A DNA stretch of 64,000 nt from positions 2,945,001 to 3,009,000 of the forward strand of contig JAATWA010000001.1 of the NCBI GenBank assembly GCA_013361095.1, read 5' to 3'. This DNA is from Pseudanabaena biceps (GTDB taxonomy: Bacteria; Cyanobacteriota; Cyanobacteriia; Pseudanabaenales; Pseudanabaenaceae). The translations under genes were made by a program, and so were the position numbers. The notes beneath the pieces were generated by a model. It searched no databases. It saw nothing but the letters and a program-made list of their open reading frames with translations, and was not told the DNA's origin. Position 1 is the first letter of the stretch; each line of letters starts with the position of its first letter. This document shows, in pieces, positions 36,778 through 43,397 of the stretch.

Positions 36778-36844
36778 CTCAAACCAAAAGAATTTTTTAA
36801 AAGTGTTGCTTCGCAGCACTTTTAAAAAATTCTTTTGGTTTGAG
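36778..36844. repeat. Palindrome, 32-bp arms, related to that at 12718
   Basis: Arms of 32 bp with one mismatch around TTC. The inner part AAGAATTTTTTAAAAGTGTT is nearly the same as in the palindrome at 12718-12768. It starts 2 bp after the DUF3352 stop. Confidence 0.92.
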
Positions 36845-36855
36845 CGCAAAGCGCT

Positions 36856-36906
36856 AAAAAAAGGATTGAATGGCGGCGAATCTCGCCGCCATTCAATCCT
36901 TTTTTT
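36856..36906. terminator. Palindrome containing the end of the HxlR gene
   Basis: Perfect 24-bp arms (AAAAAAAGGATTGAATGGCG then GCGA) around ATC. The right arm holds the stop (36893-36895) and the last codons of the minus-strand HxlR gene; the left arm is their mirror. Confidence 0.92.
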
Positions 36907-37279
36907 GATCTAAATATTTTTTGCCCCAAAGATGCATTGCATCTAGCACTGGGTGTAAAGTTCTACCCAAATCTGTAAGTGAATACTCCACTTTAGGTGG
37001 CACTTGTGTATAGACTTCGCGATGAATTAAGCCATCATGCTCCATTTCTCGCAATTGCTGCGTCAGCATTTTTTGAGTAATACCATGCAAGCTGCGGTGT
37101 AGTTGACCAAATCGTCGCGTGCCATTAAATAATTCGTGCAAAATCAAAACTTTCCATCGCCCACCGATCGCGGCAAGGGTTGACTCGACAGGACAGCTAG
37201 TGCGATCGCCTTGATAAGCAGCACTACAATCCACATCAGGCAAAGCATTTAGAACAAAAGTATCAGAATAAGCTTTCAT
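36893..37279 (-). CDS. HxlR-family transcriptional regulator
   Basis: A 128-residue winged-helix regulator. The HxlR hallmark is visible: AAIGGRWKVLILHELFNGTRRFGQLHRSLHGITQKMLTQQLREMEHDGLIHREVY followed by VEYSLTDLGRTL. The N-terminal cysteines (DVDCSAAYQGDRTSCPVE) could sense thiol or quinone stress as in YodB and HypR relatives. The gene is divergent from the CDGSH-pirin pair across a 106-bp region with a candidate operator, so it probably regulates them and itself. Confidence 0.9.
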   Translation of the reverse strand: MKAYSDTFVLNALPDVDCSAAYQGDRTSCPVESTLAAIGGRWKVLILHELFNGTRRFGQLHRSLHGITQKMLTQQLREMEHDGLIHREVYTQVPPKVEYSLTDLGRTLHPVLDAMHLWGKKYLDQKKD

Positions 37280-37291
37280 AGTATCTTTTTG

Positions 37292-37318
37292 GTATGTACC
37301 TTACAAAAAAGTGCATAC
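37292..37318. promoter_or_regulatory. Candidate HxlR operator
   Basis: A dyad GTATGTAC, 11 bp, GTGCATAC, matching at 7 of 8 positions when reversed. It lies 12 bp upstream of the HxlR start and 68 bp upstream of the CDGSH gene. Confidence 0.4.
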
Positions 37319-37385
37319 TTTACGCAAAGAGTGTGAATCAATTATATTTGATTTGTCCATAAAATAACGCATTTGGGTAGTTAGC

Positions 37386-37622
37386 ATGAGTGAACCGAAA
37401 ATTGTTGATAAGAAGCCAGTAGTCTTGGAACTAGAACCCAAAACTTATTACTGGTGTACCTGTGGTGAATCTACTAATCAGCCCTATTGTAATGGCGCCC
37501 ATAAAGGAACAGAATTTACTCCACTTGCCTTTGAAGTGACCGAAACTAAAAGAGTTGCACTTTGTCTATGCAAACATACTGGTAATGCTCCGTTCTGCGA
37601 TGGCGCACATACTAAGCTTTAG
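37386..37622 (+). CDS. Double CDGSH iron-sulfur protein
   Basis: A 78-residue protein with two CDGSH-type 2Fe-2S sites: CTCGESTNQPYCNGAH and CLCKHTGNAPFCDGAH, each with the 3Cys-1His ligand set. Such tandem CDGSH proteins are small redox or cluster-transfer proteins. It lies divergent from an HxlR regulator and about 100 bp upstream of a pirin gene, which suggests a redox or quinone response. Confidence 0.9.
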   Translation: MSEPKIVDKKPVVLELEPKTYYWCTCGESTNQPYCNGAHKGTEFTPLAFEVTETKRVALCLCKHTGNAPFCDGAHTKL

Positions 37623-37625
37623 AAA

Positions 37626-37660
37626 TTTGGATAGGCGGCGCATCGCGCCGCCTATCCAAA
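37626..37660. repeat. Palindrome, 16-bp arms, GC core
   Basis: Perfect 16-bp arms (TTTGGATAGGCGGCGC) around ATC, 3 bp after the CDGSH gene stop and upstream of the pirin gene. It could attenuate read-through between them. Confidence 0.9.
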
Positions 37661-37725
37661 CATCACTAGATGGTGAAACGCCATATCAACTTTTCAATGT
37701 ATTAAAATAATCGAAGGAAAAAATT

Positions 37726-38424
37726 ATGTTGACAATTCGTAAATCAGAAGAACGTGGTCATGCCAATCATGGTTGGCTTGATAGTTATCATTCCTTCTCT
37801 TTTGCCAGTTATTACGATCCGCAGCATATGGCTTTTCGCTCTTTACGAGTGATTAATCAAGACAAAATTGCTGGTGGAAAAGGATTTGGAACCCATCCTC
37901 ACCGTGACATGGAAATTATTACCTATATGCTCGATGGAGCCTTAGCCCATAAGGACAGTATGGGTAACGGTTCTGTGATTCAGGTGGGTGACGTGCAGAG
38001 AATGAGTGCAGGTACAGGAATTACCCATAGTGAATTCAATCCCTCACCGACAGAAACTGCACACTTATTGCAAATATGGATTTTGCCCAATCAAGAAAAT
38101 GTAAAGCCTAGTTACGAACAAATCACATTTGCTAGGGAAGAGAAACTTAATCAATTAAGACTGATTGCCTCGCCCAATGGAAGCGATCGCTCGGTCACAA
38201 TCCATCAAGATGCTTATATTTATGCTTCGATTTTGGAAGATGCTGCTGAAGTGACCCATAGCATTAAGCCAAATCGCTATGCATGGATACAAGTAGCGAG
38301 GGGAAATGTGCTAGTTGGCGATCGCTTACTTAAGGGTGGTGATGCTATTTCTAGCGATGCGATCGGTGATTTGAAGCTAATTGGGCAAGGCGATGCGGAA
38401 GTTTTAGTATTCGATTTAGCCTAA
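37726..38424 (+). CDS. Pirin family protein
   Basis: A 232-residue bicupin. The metal site is formed by [12 protein letters not shown] (two His) and [10 protein letters not shown] (His and Glu), as in Escherichia coli YhhW, which has quercetinase activity. The N-terminal [13 protein letters not shown] is a pirin signature. The true substrate in cyanobacteria is unknown. It probably belongs to the regulon of the adjacent HxlR protein. Confidence 0.9.
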   Translation: MLTIRKSEERGHANHGWLDSYHSFSFASYYDPQHMAFRSLRVINQDKIAGGKGFGTHPHRDMEIITYMLDGALAHKDSMGNGSVIQVGDVQRMSAGTGITHSEFNPSPTETAHLLQIWILPNQENVKPSYEQITFAREEKLNQLRLIASPNGSDRSVTIHQDAYIYASILEDAAEVTHSIKPNRYAWIQVARGNVLVGDRLLKGGDAISSDAIGDLKLIGQGDAEVLVFDLA

Positions 38425-38477
38425 TCAAATACTGATAACAGTGCGTGGCTTTGCCACGCACTGTTATCAGTATTTGA
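38425..38477 (+). terminator. Palindrome after the pirin gene, 25-bp arms
   Basis: Perfect 25-bp arms (TCAAATACTGATAACAGTGC then GTGGC) around TTT, starting on the base after the pirin stop codon. Confidence 0.9.
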
Positions 38478-38557
38478 AAAATATTTCTTGGATTGATTGA
38501 CATCAAATCGCTACAATACTCGCAGTACAGCCAAATATCTAGAGACAAAAATTACCT

Positions 38558-39670
38558 GTGGGCGCAACTAACCAAAGCAAAGCAAAGCAAAATTTAGCTA
38601 ACAAACCCAAAATCGTTCTCACAGGTGGCGGCACTGCGGGTCATGTTAGCCCCAACTTAGCTCTCGTTGCGGACTTAGAGGCAGATGGCTGGGATATTGT
38701 TTATATTGGCTCTAAACAGGGAATTGAACAGCAATTAGTTACTCAAGCTGGTATTCCCTATTATGGTATTTCATCAGGGAAATTGCGCCGCTACTTCTCT
38801 TGGCAAAATTTTATAGATCCTTTTAAAGTTATTAAGGGAATCTTTGATGCCTATTTTGCGATCGCCAAAGTTAAACCGCAAGTAGTTTTTTCTAAGGGCG
38901 GCTTTGTCACGGTTCCTGTGATTTTTGCCAGTTGGCTGCAACGGATTCCTGTAATTATTCATGAGTCAGACTTTTCATCAGGTTTAGCTAACCGCCTGTC
39001 AATGCCCTTTGCTAATAAAATCTGTGTTACCTTTCCTGAGACTCAAAAGCATTTAGCAAAATATGCCTCTAGAGTAATCCATACAGGCTTACCAATCCGT
39101 CCTGAGATTCTCCAAGGTAATCTAGATCGAGGTCGAGAGTTTTGTGGATTTAACGCCGATCTACCAATTTTGTTTGTGGTCGGTGGCAGTACAGGCTCCG
39201 CTAAAATCAATCAATCAATTCGTTCCATTTTAGATGTGCTGACCCAAACCTATCAGGTAGTCCATGCTTGTGGCAAAGGTAACTTAGATACTAGTCTCAA
39301 TGGACATCCACATTATCGACAGTTTGAATATTTAGGAATAGAACTCGCCGATGTTTTGGCGATCGCGGATTTAGTAGTATCTAGATCGGGTGCGAATGCC
39401 GTATTTGAATTTCTCACCCTACGCAAGCCTAATTTATTAATTCCTCTATCCAAATTATCGAGTCGCGGCGATCAGATTCTCAATGCTCAATCTTTTCAAT
39501 CTCGCGGATACAGCGTCGTGCTTTTAGAAGAAGATTTGACTAGCCAGAGTTTACTCAATGCGATCGCTGATCTTGCTCGTCGCCGTGATGAATACATCCA
39601 GAATATGAGCCAAAGTGAAGATGCTCAGGCGATCGCGCAAATTATTGCTGCAATAGCCGAGTTTAAATAA
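38558..39670 (+). CDS. murG: UDP-GlcNAc:lipid I transferase MurG
   Basis: A 370-residue peripheral GT-B enzyme that makes lipid II in peptidoglycan synthesis. The N-terminal loop LTGGGTAGHVSPNLA, the HESDFSSGLANRL stretch (family: HExNxxxGxxN) and VVSRSGANAVFEF are present. The start is GTG at 38558; no in-frame ATG precedes the first motif. The gene ends with an 8-bp overlap with the convergent nrtR gene. Confidence 0.93.
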   Translation: MGATNQSKAKQNLANKPKIVLTGGGTAGHVSPNLALVADLEADGWDIVYIGSKQGIEQQLVTQAGIPYYGISSGKLRRYFSWQNFIDPFKVIKGIFDAYFAIAKVKPQVVFSKGGFVTVPVIFASWLQRIPVIIHESDFSSGLANRLSMPFANKICVTFPETQKHLAKYASRVIHTGLPIRPEILQGNLDRGREFCGFNADLPILFVVGGSTGSAKINQSIRSILDVLTQTYQVVHACGKGNLDTSLNGHPHYRQFEYLGIELADVLAIADLVVSRSGANAVFEFLTLRKPNLLIPLSKLSSRGDQILNAQSFQSRGYSVVLLEEDLTSQSLLNAIADLARRRDEYIQNMSQSEDAQAIAQIIAAIAEFK

Positions 39671-40394
39671 ACACCATTGGCTTATCCTTAAATGGAGCAA
39701 AAGCTTCCGCATCAAAGCGATATAGACTAGCAGGACGACCTGCTCCCCGAGAGGTTTTGATACCCGTATCACTAAGAAATCCTAACTTTAGTAACCGAGT
39801 ACGGAAGTTAGAATAGTCAGAGAAGTTCTCACCGAGAACCGTTGTATAGAGTTGATAGAGATCGCTGAGGGTAAAGGCTTCGGGCAGAACGTCAAAGGCA
39901 ACAGGACTATATTCTAATTTATTGCAGAGGCGGCGATGTCCATATTCAAGAATGCGATTGTGATCAAAAGCAAGTTCAGGAACTTGATTGACGGGATACC
40001 AAGCAATTCCACTAACTCCATCGGCGATAAGTTCCGCTTGAGAGAAATTCACTAGGGCAAAATAACTAACTGATAGATAGCGCACTCCATAACTATCGGC
40101 TGCTTCACGAGGATCGCGTCCGATATCGCCAAAGGTAAAGAGTTGCTCAAGATAAAGGTTTTTGGCACGAATTTTTTCAGACAGAATCCGATAAGCTGAT
40201 TCTTCAGGGGATTCACCTTGACGCACGAGGGTTCCCGGTAAGCACCAGCGATCGCGATAGGGTTCATGTTGGCGCATCACTAGTAGCACCAATAGACGAT
40301 TTTGCTCAGTATCTACAGAAAAAATAACGTTGTCGACACCGACTTTAAAATCTGCTAAAGGTTTGGGGGCTGTGGGGCGGGACTTGTCTGCCAT
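39663..40394 (-). CDS. nrtR: NrtR-type regulator (Nudix plus winged helix)
   Basis: A 243-residue protein with an N-terminal Nudix fold (residues 15-150) and a C-terminal winged helix (155-243, with FTLSDLYQLYTTVLGENFSDYSNFRTRLLKLGFL). This is the layout of NrtR, the ADP-ribose-responsive repressor of NAD synthesis genes. The Nudix box is degenerate: LPGTLVRQGESPEESAYRILSEKI lacks the second Gly and the REUxEE glutamates, which fits a sensor without hydrolase activity. It overlaps nadD upstream by 40 bp, supporting a role in NAD control. Confidence 0.85.
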   Translation of the reverse strand: MADKSRPTAPKPLADFKVGVDNVIFSVDTEQNRLLVLLVMRQHEPYRDRWCLPGTLVRQGESPEESAYRILSEKIRAKNLYLEQLFTFGDIGRDPREAADSYGVRYLSVSYFALVNFSQAELIADGVSGIAWYPVNQVPELAFDHNRILEYGHRRLCNKLEYSPVAFDVLPEAFTLSDLYQLYTTVLGENFSDYSNFRTRLLKLGFLSDTGIKTSRGAGRPASLYRFDAEAFAPFKDKPMVFI

Positions 40395-40951
40395 GCGTAA
40401 AGCGACTCTTGTTGGATATATGCTGCGACTGTGGGTATTATGACTGAACTGTTGCCATTGTTGCGATAGTCAGACGAAGAAACGTTAGGTATTGATGTCG
40501 ATTCAGGTGCGATCGCCACTTCCGTACCCATACTCACAAGACGCTCAACATCAGCATTAGCAATACTCACACCCTGACGAGGAACAACTAGCAACTTGAC
40601 TTGATTTAACAAATCTTGGGCGCGATACCATGTCGGTAATTGGGTTACAAGGTCGCCACCGATGACAAGAGTAAAATTTGCCTCTTGCCAGATTTGTTTG
40701 GCTTTTTCGACAGTGTTAATTGTGCGCGGATCGCTCAGTTCAGGATGAATTGTAATTGTATGGGCTTGGATCTCTGCAATGGTTAGTTCCATCATTTTTA
40801 GGCGATCGCTAAGGCTTGCCTGATGGGTTTTAAAAGGATTATCCGATACCCAAACCAATACGCGATCGTAATGGTTATCGAGCCATTGCAAGATCTGTTG
40901 ATGTCCAATGCTGGGTGGATCGGCGCTAGTTCCAAAAAGAGCGATGTTCAT
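40355..40951 (-). CDS. nadD: Nicotinate-nucleotide adenylyltransferase
   Basis: A 198-residue nucleotidyltransferase of NAD synthesis. The ATP-binding motif GTSADPPSIGHQQIL (HxGH type, reading SIGH) and the ISSTxIR-like VSSSDYRNN are visible, with YAWQ near the C-terminus. The C-terminal 40 bp overlap the start of nrtR. Gene order DUF29-nadD-nrtR suggests one operon controlled by NAD status. Confidence 0.88.
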   Translation of the reverse strand: MNIALFGTSADPPSIGHQQILQWLDNHYDRVLVWVSDNPFKTHQASLSDRLKMMELTIAEIQAHTITIHPELSDPRTINTVEKAKQIWQEANFTLVIGGDLVTQLPTWYRAQDLLNQVKLLVVPRQGVSIANADVERLVSMGTEVAIAPESTSIPNVSSSDYRNNGNSSVIIPTVAAYIQQESLYAWQTSPAPQPPNL

Positions 40952-40958
40952 TTAAGTA

Positions 40959-40982
40959 TTATGCAAAAAATTATGCAAAAAA
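40959..40982. repeat. Tandem 12-bp repeat at the DUF29/nadD junction
   Basis: TTATGCAAAAAA occurs twice head to tail. One copy is the stop and last codons of the DUF29 gene, the other the spacer before nadD. Confidence 0.8.
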
Positions 40983-41411
40983 TTCTGGATCGAGGATTTG
41001 GGCGATCGTATAGGGGCATTCGGTCGGAAACGTTTGCAGAGATTTTTGTGTTTCCTTTGCGGCATCTCGCCGCGATCGCCGATAATATTTCTCTATCCAT
41101 TCTGGATCTTGAAGAAATCTTTGTAAACTAGGAGTGTCTTCCAAACAGTCTAGAATATTGTCGCGACAATTAGAAAGCGTATTATTCCAACTTGGCGTTT
41201 TTTTCTCAGGCTGGTACTGACATTTAAGCAAGTGCATTACCAGCACCTGAAAATAGCTACTGAGTTCTTTTTGTTCGCTACGTCCCAAGGCTTCTAATTC
41301 CTCAATCAAATTTTTTACATCTAATTCTGCCCACTGCCCTTTCTGTAGGTACTCAGCCTGTCGCTGTGTCCATGTTAAGAAGTCTTGTTCATAAGTTGCT
41401 ACTTTTTCCAT
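40971..41411 (-). CDS. DUF29 family protein
   Basis: A 146-residue protein of the DUF29 family, common in cyanobacteria. The N-terminus YEQDFLTWTQRQAEYLQKGQ and the LDVKNLIEELEALGRSEQKELSSYFQVLVMHLLKCQYQP segment are typical. It is all-helical and has no known function. It lies 19 bp upstream of nadD on the same strand, with a tandem 12-bp repeat at the junction. Confidence 0.85.
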   Translation of the reverse strand: MEKVATYEQDFLTWTQRQAEYLQKGQWAELDVKNLIEELEALGRSEQKELSSYFQVLVMHLLKCQYQPEKKTPSWNNTLSNCRDNILDCLEDTPSLQRFLQDPEWIEKYYRRSRRDAAKETQKSLQTFPTECPYTIAQILDPEFFA

Positions 41412-41493
41412 AGTCTAGTTTGCTTAGTTGGCTATTTGAAAAGCTATATACTTATGTTAAAGCATTTTTTGAGGCGATCGCTTTTATCAAATC

Positions 41494-41637
41494 TCAGAAC
41501 AAATTTTGAGCATAATCTTTAGTATGTATTTTCATGTCAGCATACATTTCAAAGTATTCCTTAATAATATTGCTCTGAGCTAAACTTTGCTCTTTCTCTT
41601 GCTCTTTAGATTTATTATTTTCATCATTACTAGGCAC
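41494..41637 (-). CDS. Small 47-codon open frame coupled to the methyltransferase remnant
   Basis: A GTG-started frame (VPSNDENNKSKEQEKEQSLA and onward, ending in KDYAQNLF) that overlaps the stop of the degraded methyltransferase (GTGCCTAG) and has AGGAG 8 nt upstream. It is helical and charged, with no recognised family. It may be a small R-M-associated protein or the stump of a truncated gene. Translation is plausible only if the upstream remnant is still transcribed. Confidence 0.4.
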   Translation of the reverse strand: MPSNDENNKSKEQEKEQSLAQSNIIKEYFEMYADMKIHTKDYAQNLF

Positions 41638-41989
41638 TAATTAATCTCCTTTTTTGGTTGAAATCATCTGAAATAACTTTATGTTTCCCTAACGAATTAA
41701 CTAAGTTTATAGCAACTTGTCGAACAACTGGGACTGCAACCGAGTTGCCAAACTGTCTATACATTTGTGTTCTGGAAATAGGAATGATAGAGCTTAGAGG
41801 ATATCCCATAATTTAATTGATTTACATTCATTCATTTTCACTAAGCAGTCTAATTCCAGTTTCTCCGTCTTTAACAAAAGCCCCTGTCAGTCTCTGGATT
41901 TTATGATAATAATGTAGAGCATAATATCTTAACTTGAATCTTAGAGTTCCGATCAATTGGTTCTGGTTTTCCATCATCTAGTTTAAATA
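41630..41989 (-). pseudogene. 3-prime remnant of a C5-cytosine DNA methyltransferase
   Basis: Conceptual translation in three shifting frames gives the C-terminus of a Dcm-type enzyme: FKLDDGKPEPIDRNSKIQ, then YHKIQRLTGAFVKDGETG and IRLLSENE, then MGYPLSSIIPISRTQ and MYRQFGNSVAVPVVRQVA. The last holds motif X (RQFGNSVAVPV). At least three frameshifts separate the blocks, one at a duplicated GAAT. The N-terminal three-quarters are missing: at 41990 the sequence passes into an IS630-family element, and beyond it lies another IS remnant. It is a dead restriction-modification gene. Confidence 0.8.
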
Positions 41990-43096
41990 TATAGCAATCC
42001 TAAATGAGTTGTGAGAAAAAGCCATAGGTAAAAAGTTTGGGAAAGTTAAAGATTTGTCGATGCGTAATAAACTCAAAGAAGAACTTAACTGCCGTAAAAG
42101 ATTTGCATAAATGGTAGAACTCACGAATAAATCGCTTAGCCTGTAACCAAATATCTTCAATCGGATTTTGTTTTGGATCGTTAGGTGCAAAACGTATACA
42201 AGTAATTTTCCAACTTGACTCGTCAAGAGAATGATTGGTTAGAGCAAGATAATCTTTTACCTCTTGAGAACGATGATAACTAGCGCCGTCCCAGATTACA
42301 GCAATCTGGTTGTTTTCATTCAGGTCTTGTAAATATTTCAGAAAAGCTACAGTACTTTCAGAGTTACCTGCACTAGCCGCTTGAATTACACATTCCTGTG
42401 TATACAGGTTTACAGCACCATAATAAGTCTGTCGCTCTTTTTCATTAGTTATGGGTATTTCAATACGTTCTTGTTTTTTGCCCCACACATATCCACAAAT
42501 ATCTCCCCATAGTAAATGGCATTCATCAGCAAAAAATACAACTAACTTCTCAGCAAGGATCTCAGGACGATGCTTTTCTAGCCATTCTGTAATCTCGTCC
42601 TTTTTTTTTTGAATAATGGTGGGGTCTCCTTTCGGATTATGCTTTTGCGTCTTTTTCCAGCTAATTCCAGCTTTCTCAAATATGGCGTAATAGCTTTGTT
42701 TAGACTCAAATACTACGTTGTACTCATCCTCAATATATTCTTGTAATTCTACTAAGTTCCAATAATTCTTAGCCTGTAACCATGCATTTATTGCTTGGTT
42801 TTGCATTTCGCTCAGATAACCGACCTTACCTTTATATCCTAGCAATAATCCTTCTAATCCCTTATCCACATATATTTTTGTCCATTTACTGACATATCCC
42901 GAACCCACTCCCAAAATATCTTTGATCTGCCAATGCTTATATCCTTCGAGATACATTTGTACCGATACACCTCTCTTTAATTCTCTTGCATCTCGATTTG
43001 TTTCGATAAATTCTTGCAGTTCTTCTGTCATTTTCATGCCCTCTAGGAATATATTTCCTATCTCCATTTTCTCACAACTCATTTAGGATTGCTATA
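41990..43096 (-). mobile_element. IS630-family insertion sequence
   Basis: A complete element of about 1.1 kb. Terminal inverted repeats of 30 bp are perfect (left starts TATAGCAATCCTAAATGAGT, right is its complement). TA at each end fits the TA target duplication of IS630 elements. It contains one transposase gene on the minus strand. It interrupts the methyltransferase remnant on one side and abuts an IS remnant on the other. Confidence 0.9.
42000..43082 (-). CDS. IS630-family transposase
   Basis: An intact 360-residue transposase. The N-terminal helix-turn-helix reads HWQIKDILGVGSGYVSKWTK. The DDE catalytic residues are in VFFADECHL (Asp), VIWDGASYHRS (Asp) and NPIEDIWLQAK (Glu). The open frame begins inside the inverted repeat; an internal ATG at 43031 with GAGGG 7 nt upstream is the likelier start. 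The gene appears intact, so the element may be active. Confidence 0.92.
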   Translation of the reverse strand: MSCEKMEIGNIFLEGMKMTEELQEFIETNRDARELKRGVSVQMYLEGYKHWQIKDILGVGSGYVSKWTKIYVDKGLEGLLLGYKGKVGYLSEMQNQAINAWLQAKNYWNLVELQEYIEDEYNVVFESKQSYYAIFEKAGISWKKTQKHNPKGDPTIIQKKKDEITEWLEKHRPEILAEKLVVFFADECHLLWGDICGYVWGKKQERIEIPITNEKERQTYYGAVNLYTQECVIQAASAGNSESTVAFLKYLQDLNENNQIAVIWDGASYHRSQEVKDYLALTNHSLDESSWKITCIRFAPNDPKQNPIEDIWLQAKRFIREFYHLCKSFTAVKFFFEFITHRQIFNFPKLFTYGFFSQLI

Positions 43097-43097
43097 T

Positions 43098-43387
43098 TAG
43101 GACTTACGCATTGATAAAATAGCAAAGATATGATGATCACAAACTAAGAGTATATCCGAATGGTCTTGAAGTGAGAAAAAAGACAAAACCCTCAACCGCG
43201 AAGTGTAATTGCAATCTCTACACTTTATATTTGCTAGCCGAACCAAGGTATGTGAGTTGTTTGCATCCAGCGGAAATTATGTCAGAGTTAAGTCACGACA
43301 GCGTAAACCGCTCATTTTGGAAAATCTTACACAACCTATCTCTCCTTGAATTCATATCTTACCTTTTTTGTCAATGCGTAAGTCCTA
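43098..43387 (+). mobile_element. 290-bp IS remnant (MITE-like), IS4/IS701-type
   Basis: Inverted 22-bp ends (TAGGACTTACGCATTGAyAAAA, 21 of 22 matching) enclose 246 bp. Inside, a frame reads CNCNLYTLYLLAEPRYVSCL and then SELSHDSVNRSF, which resembles the N-terminus of cyanobacterial IS4/IS701-type transposases. Most of the transposase is deleted. The left end adjoins the IS630 element and the right end lies 10 bp before the DUF3685 start. The family name is tentative. Confidence 0.7.
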
Positions 43388-43397
43388 TAATCTACAA

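Noticed and set aside
39663..39670. 8-bp overlap of murG and nrtR as a frameshift sign
   Set aside because: The genes are convergent and both end normally, so a short overlap needs no error.
43368..43397. Upstream TTG and ATG starts for the DUF3685 gene
   Set aside because: They fall in the inverted repeat of the IS remnant; ATG 43398 directly precedes the receiver domain.
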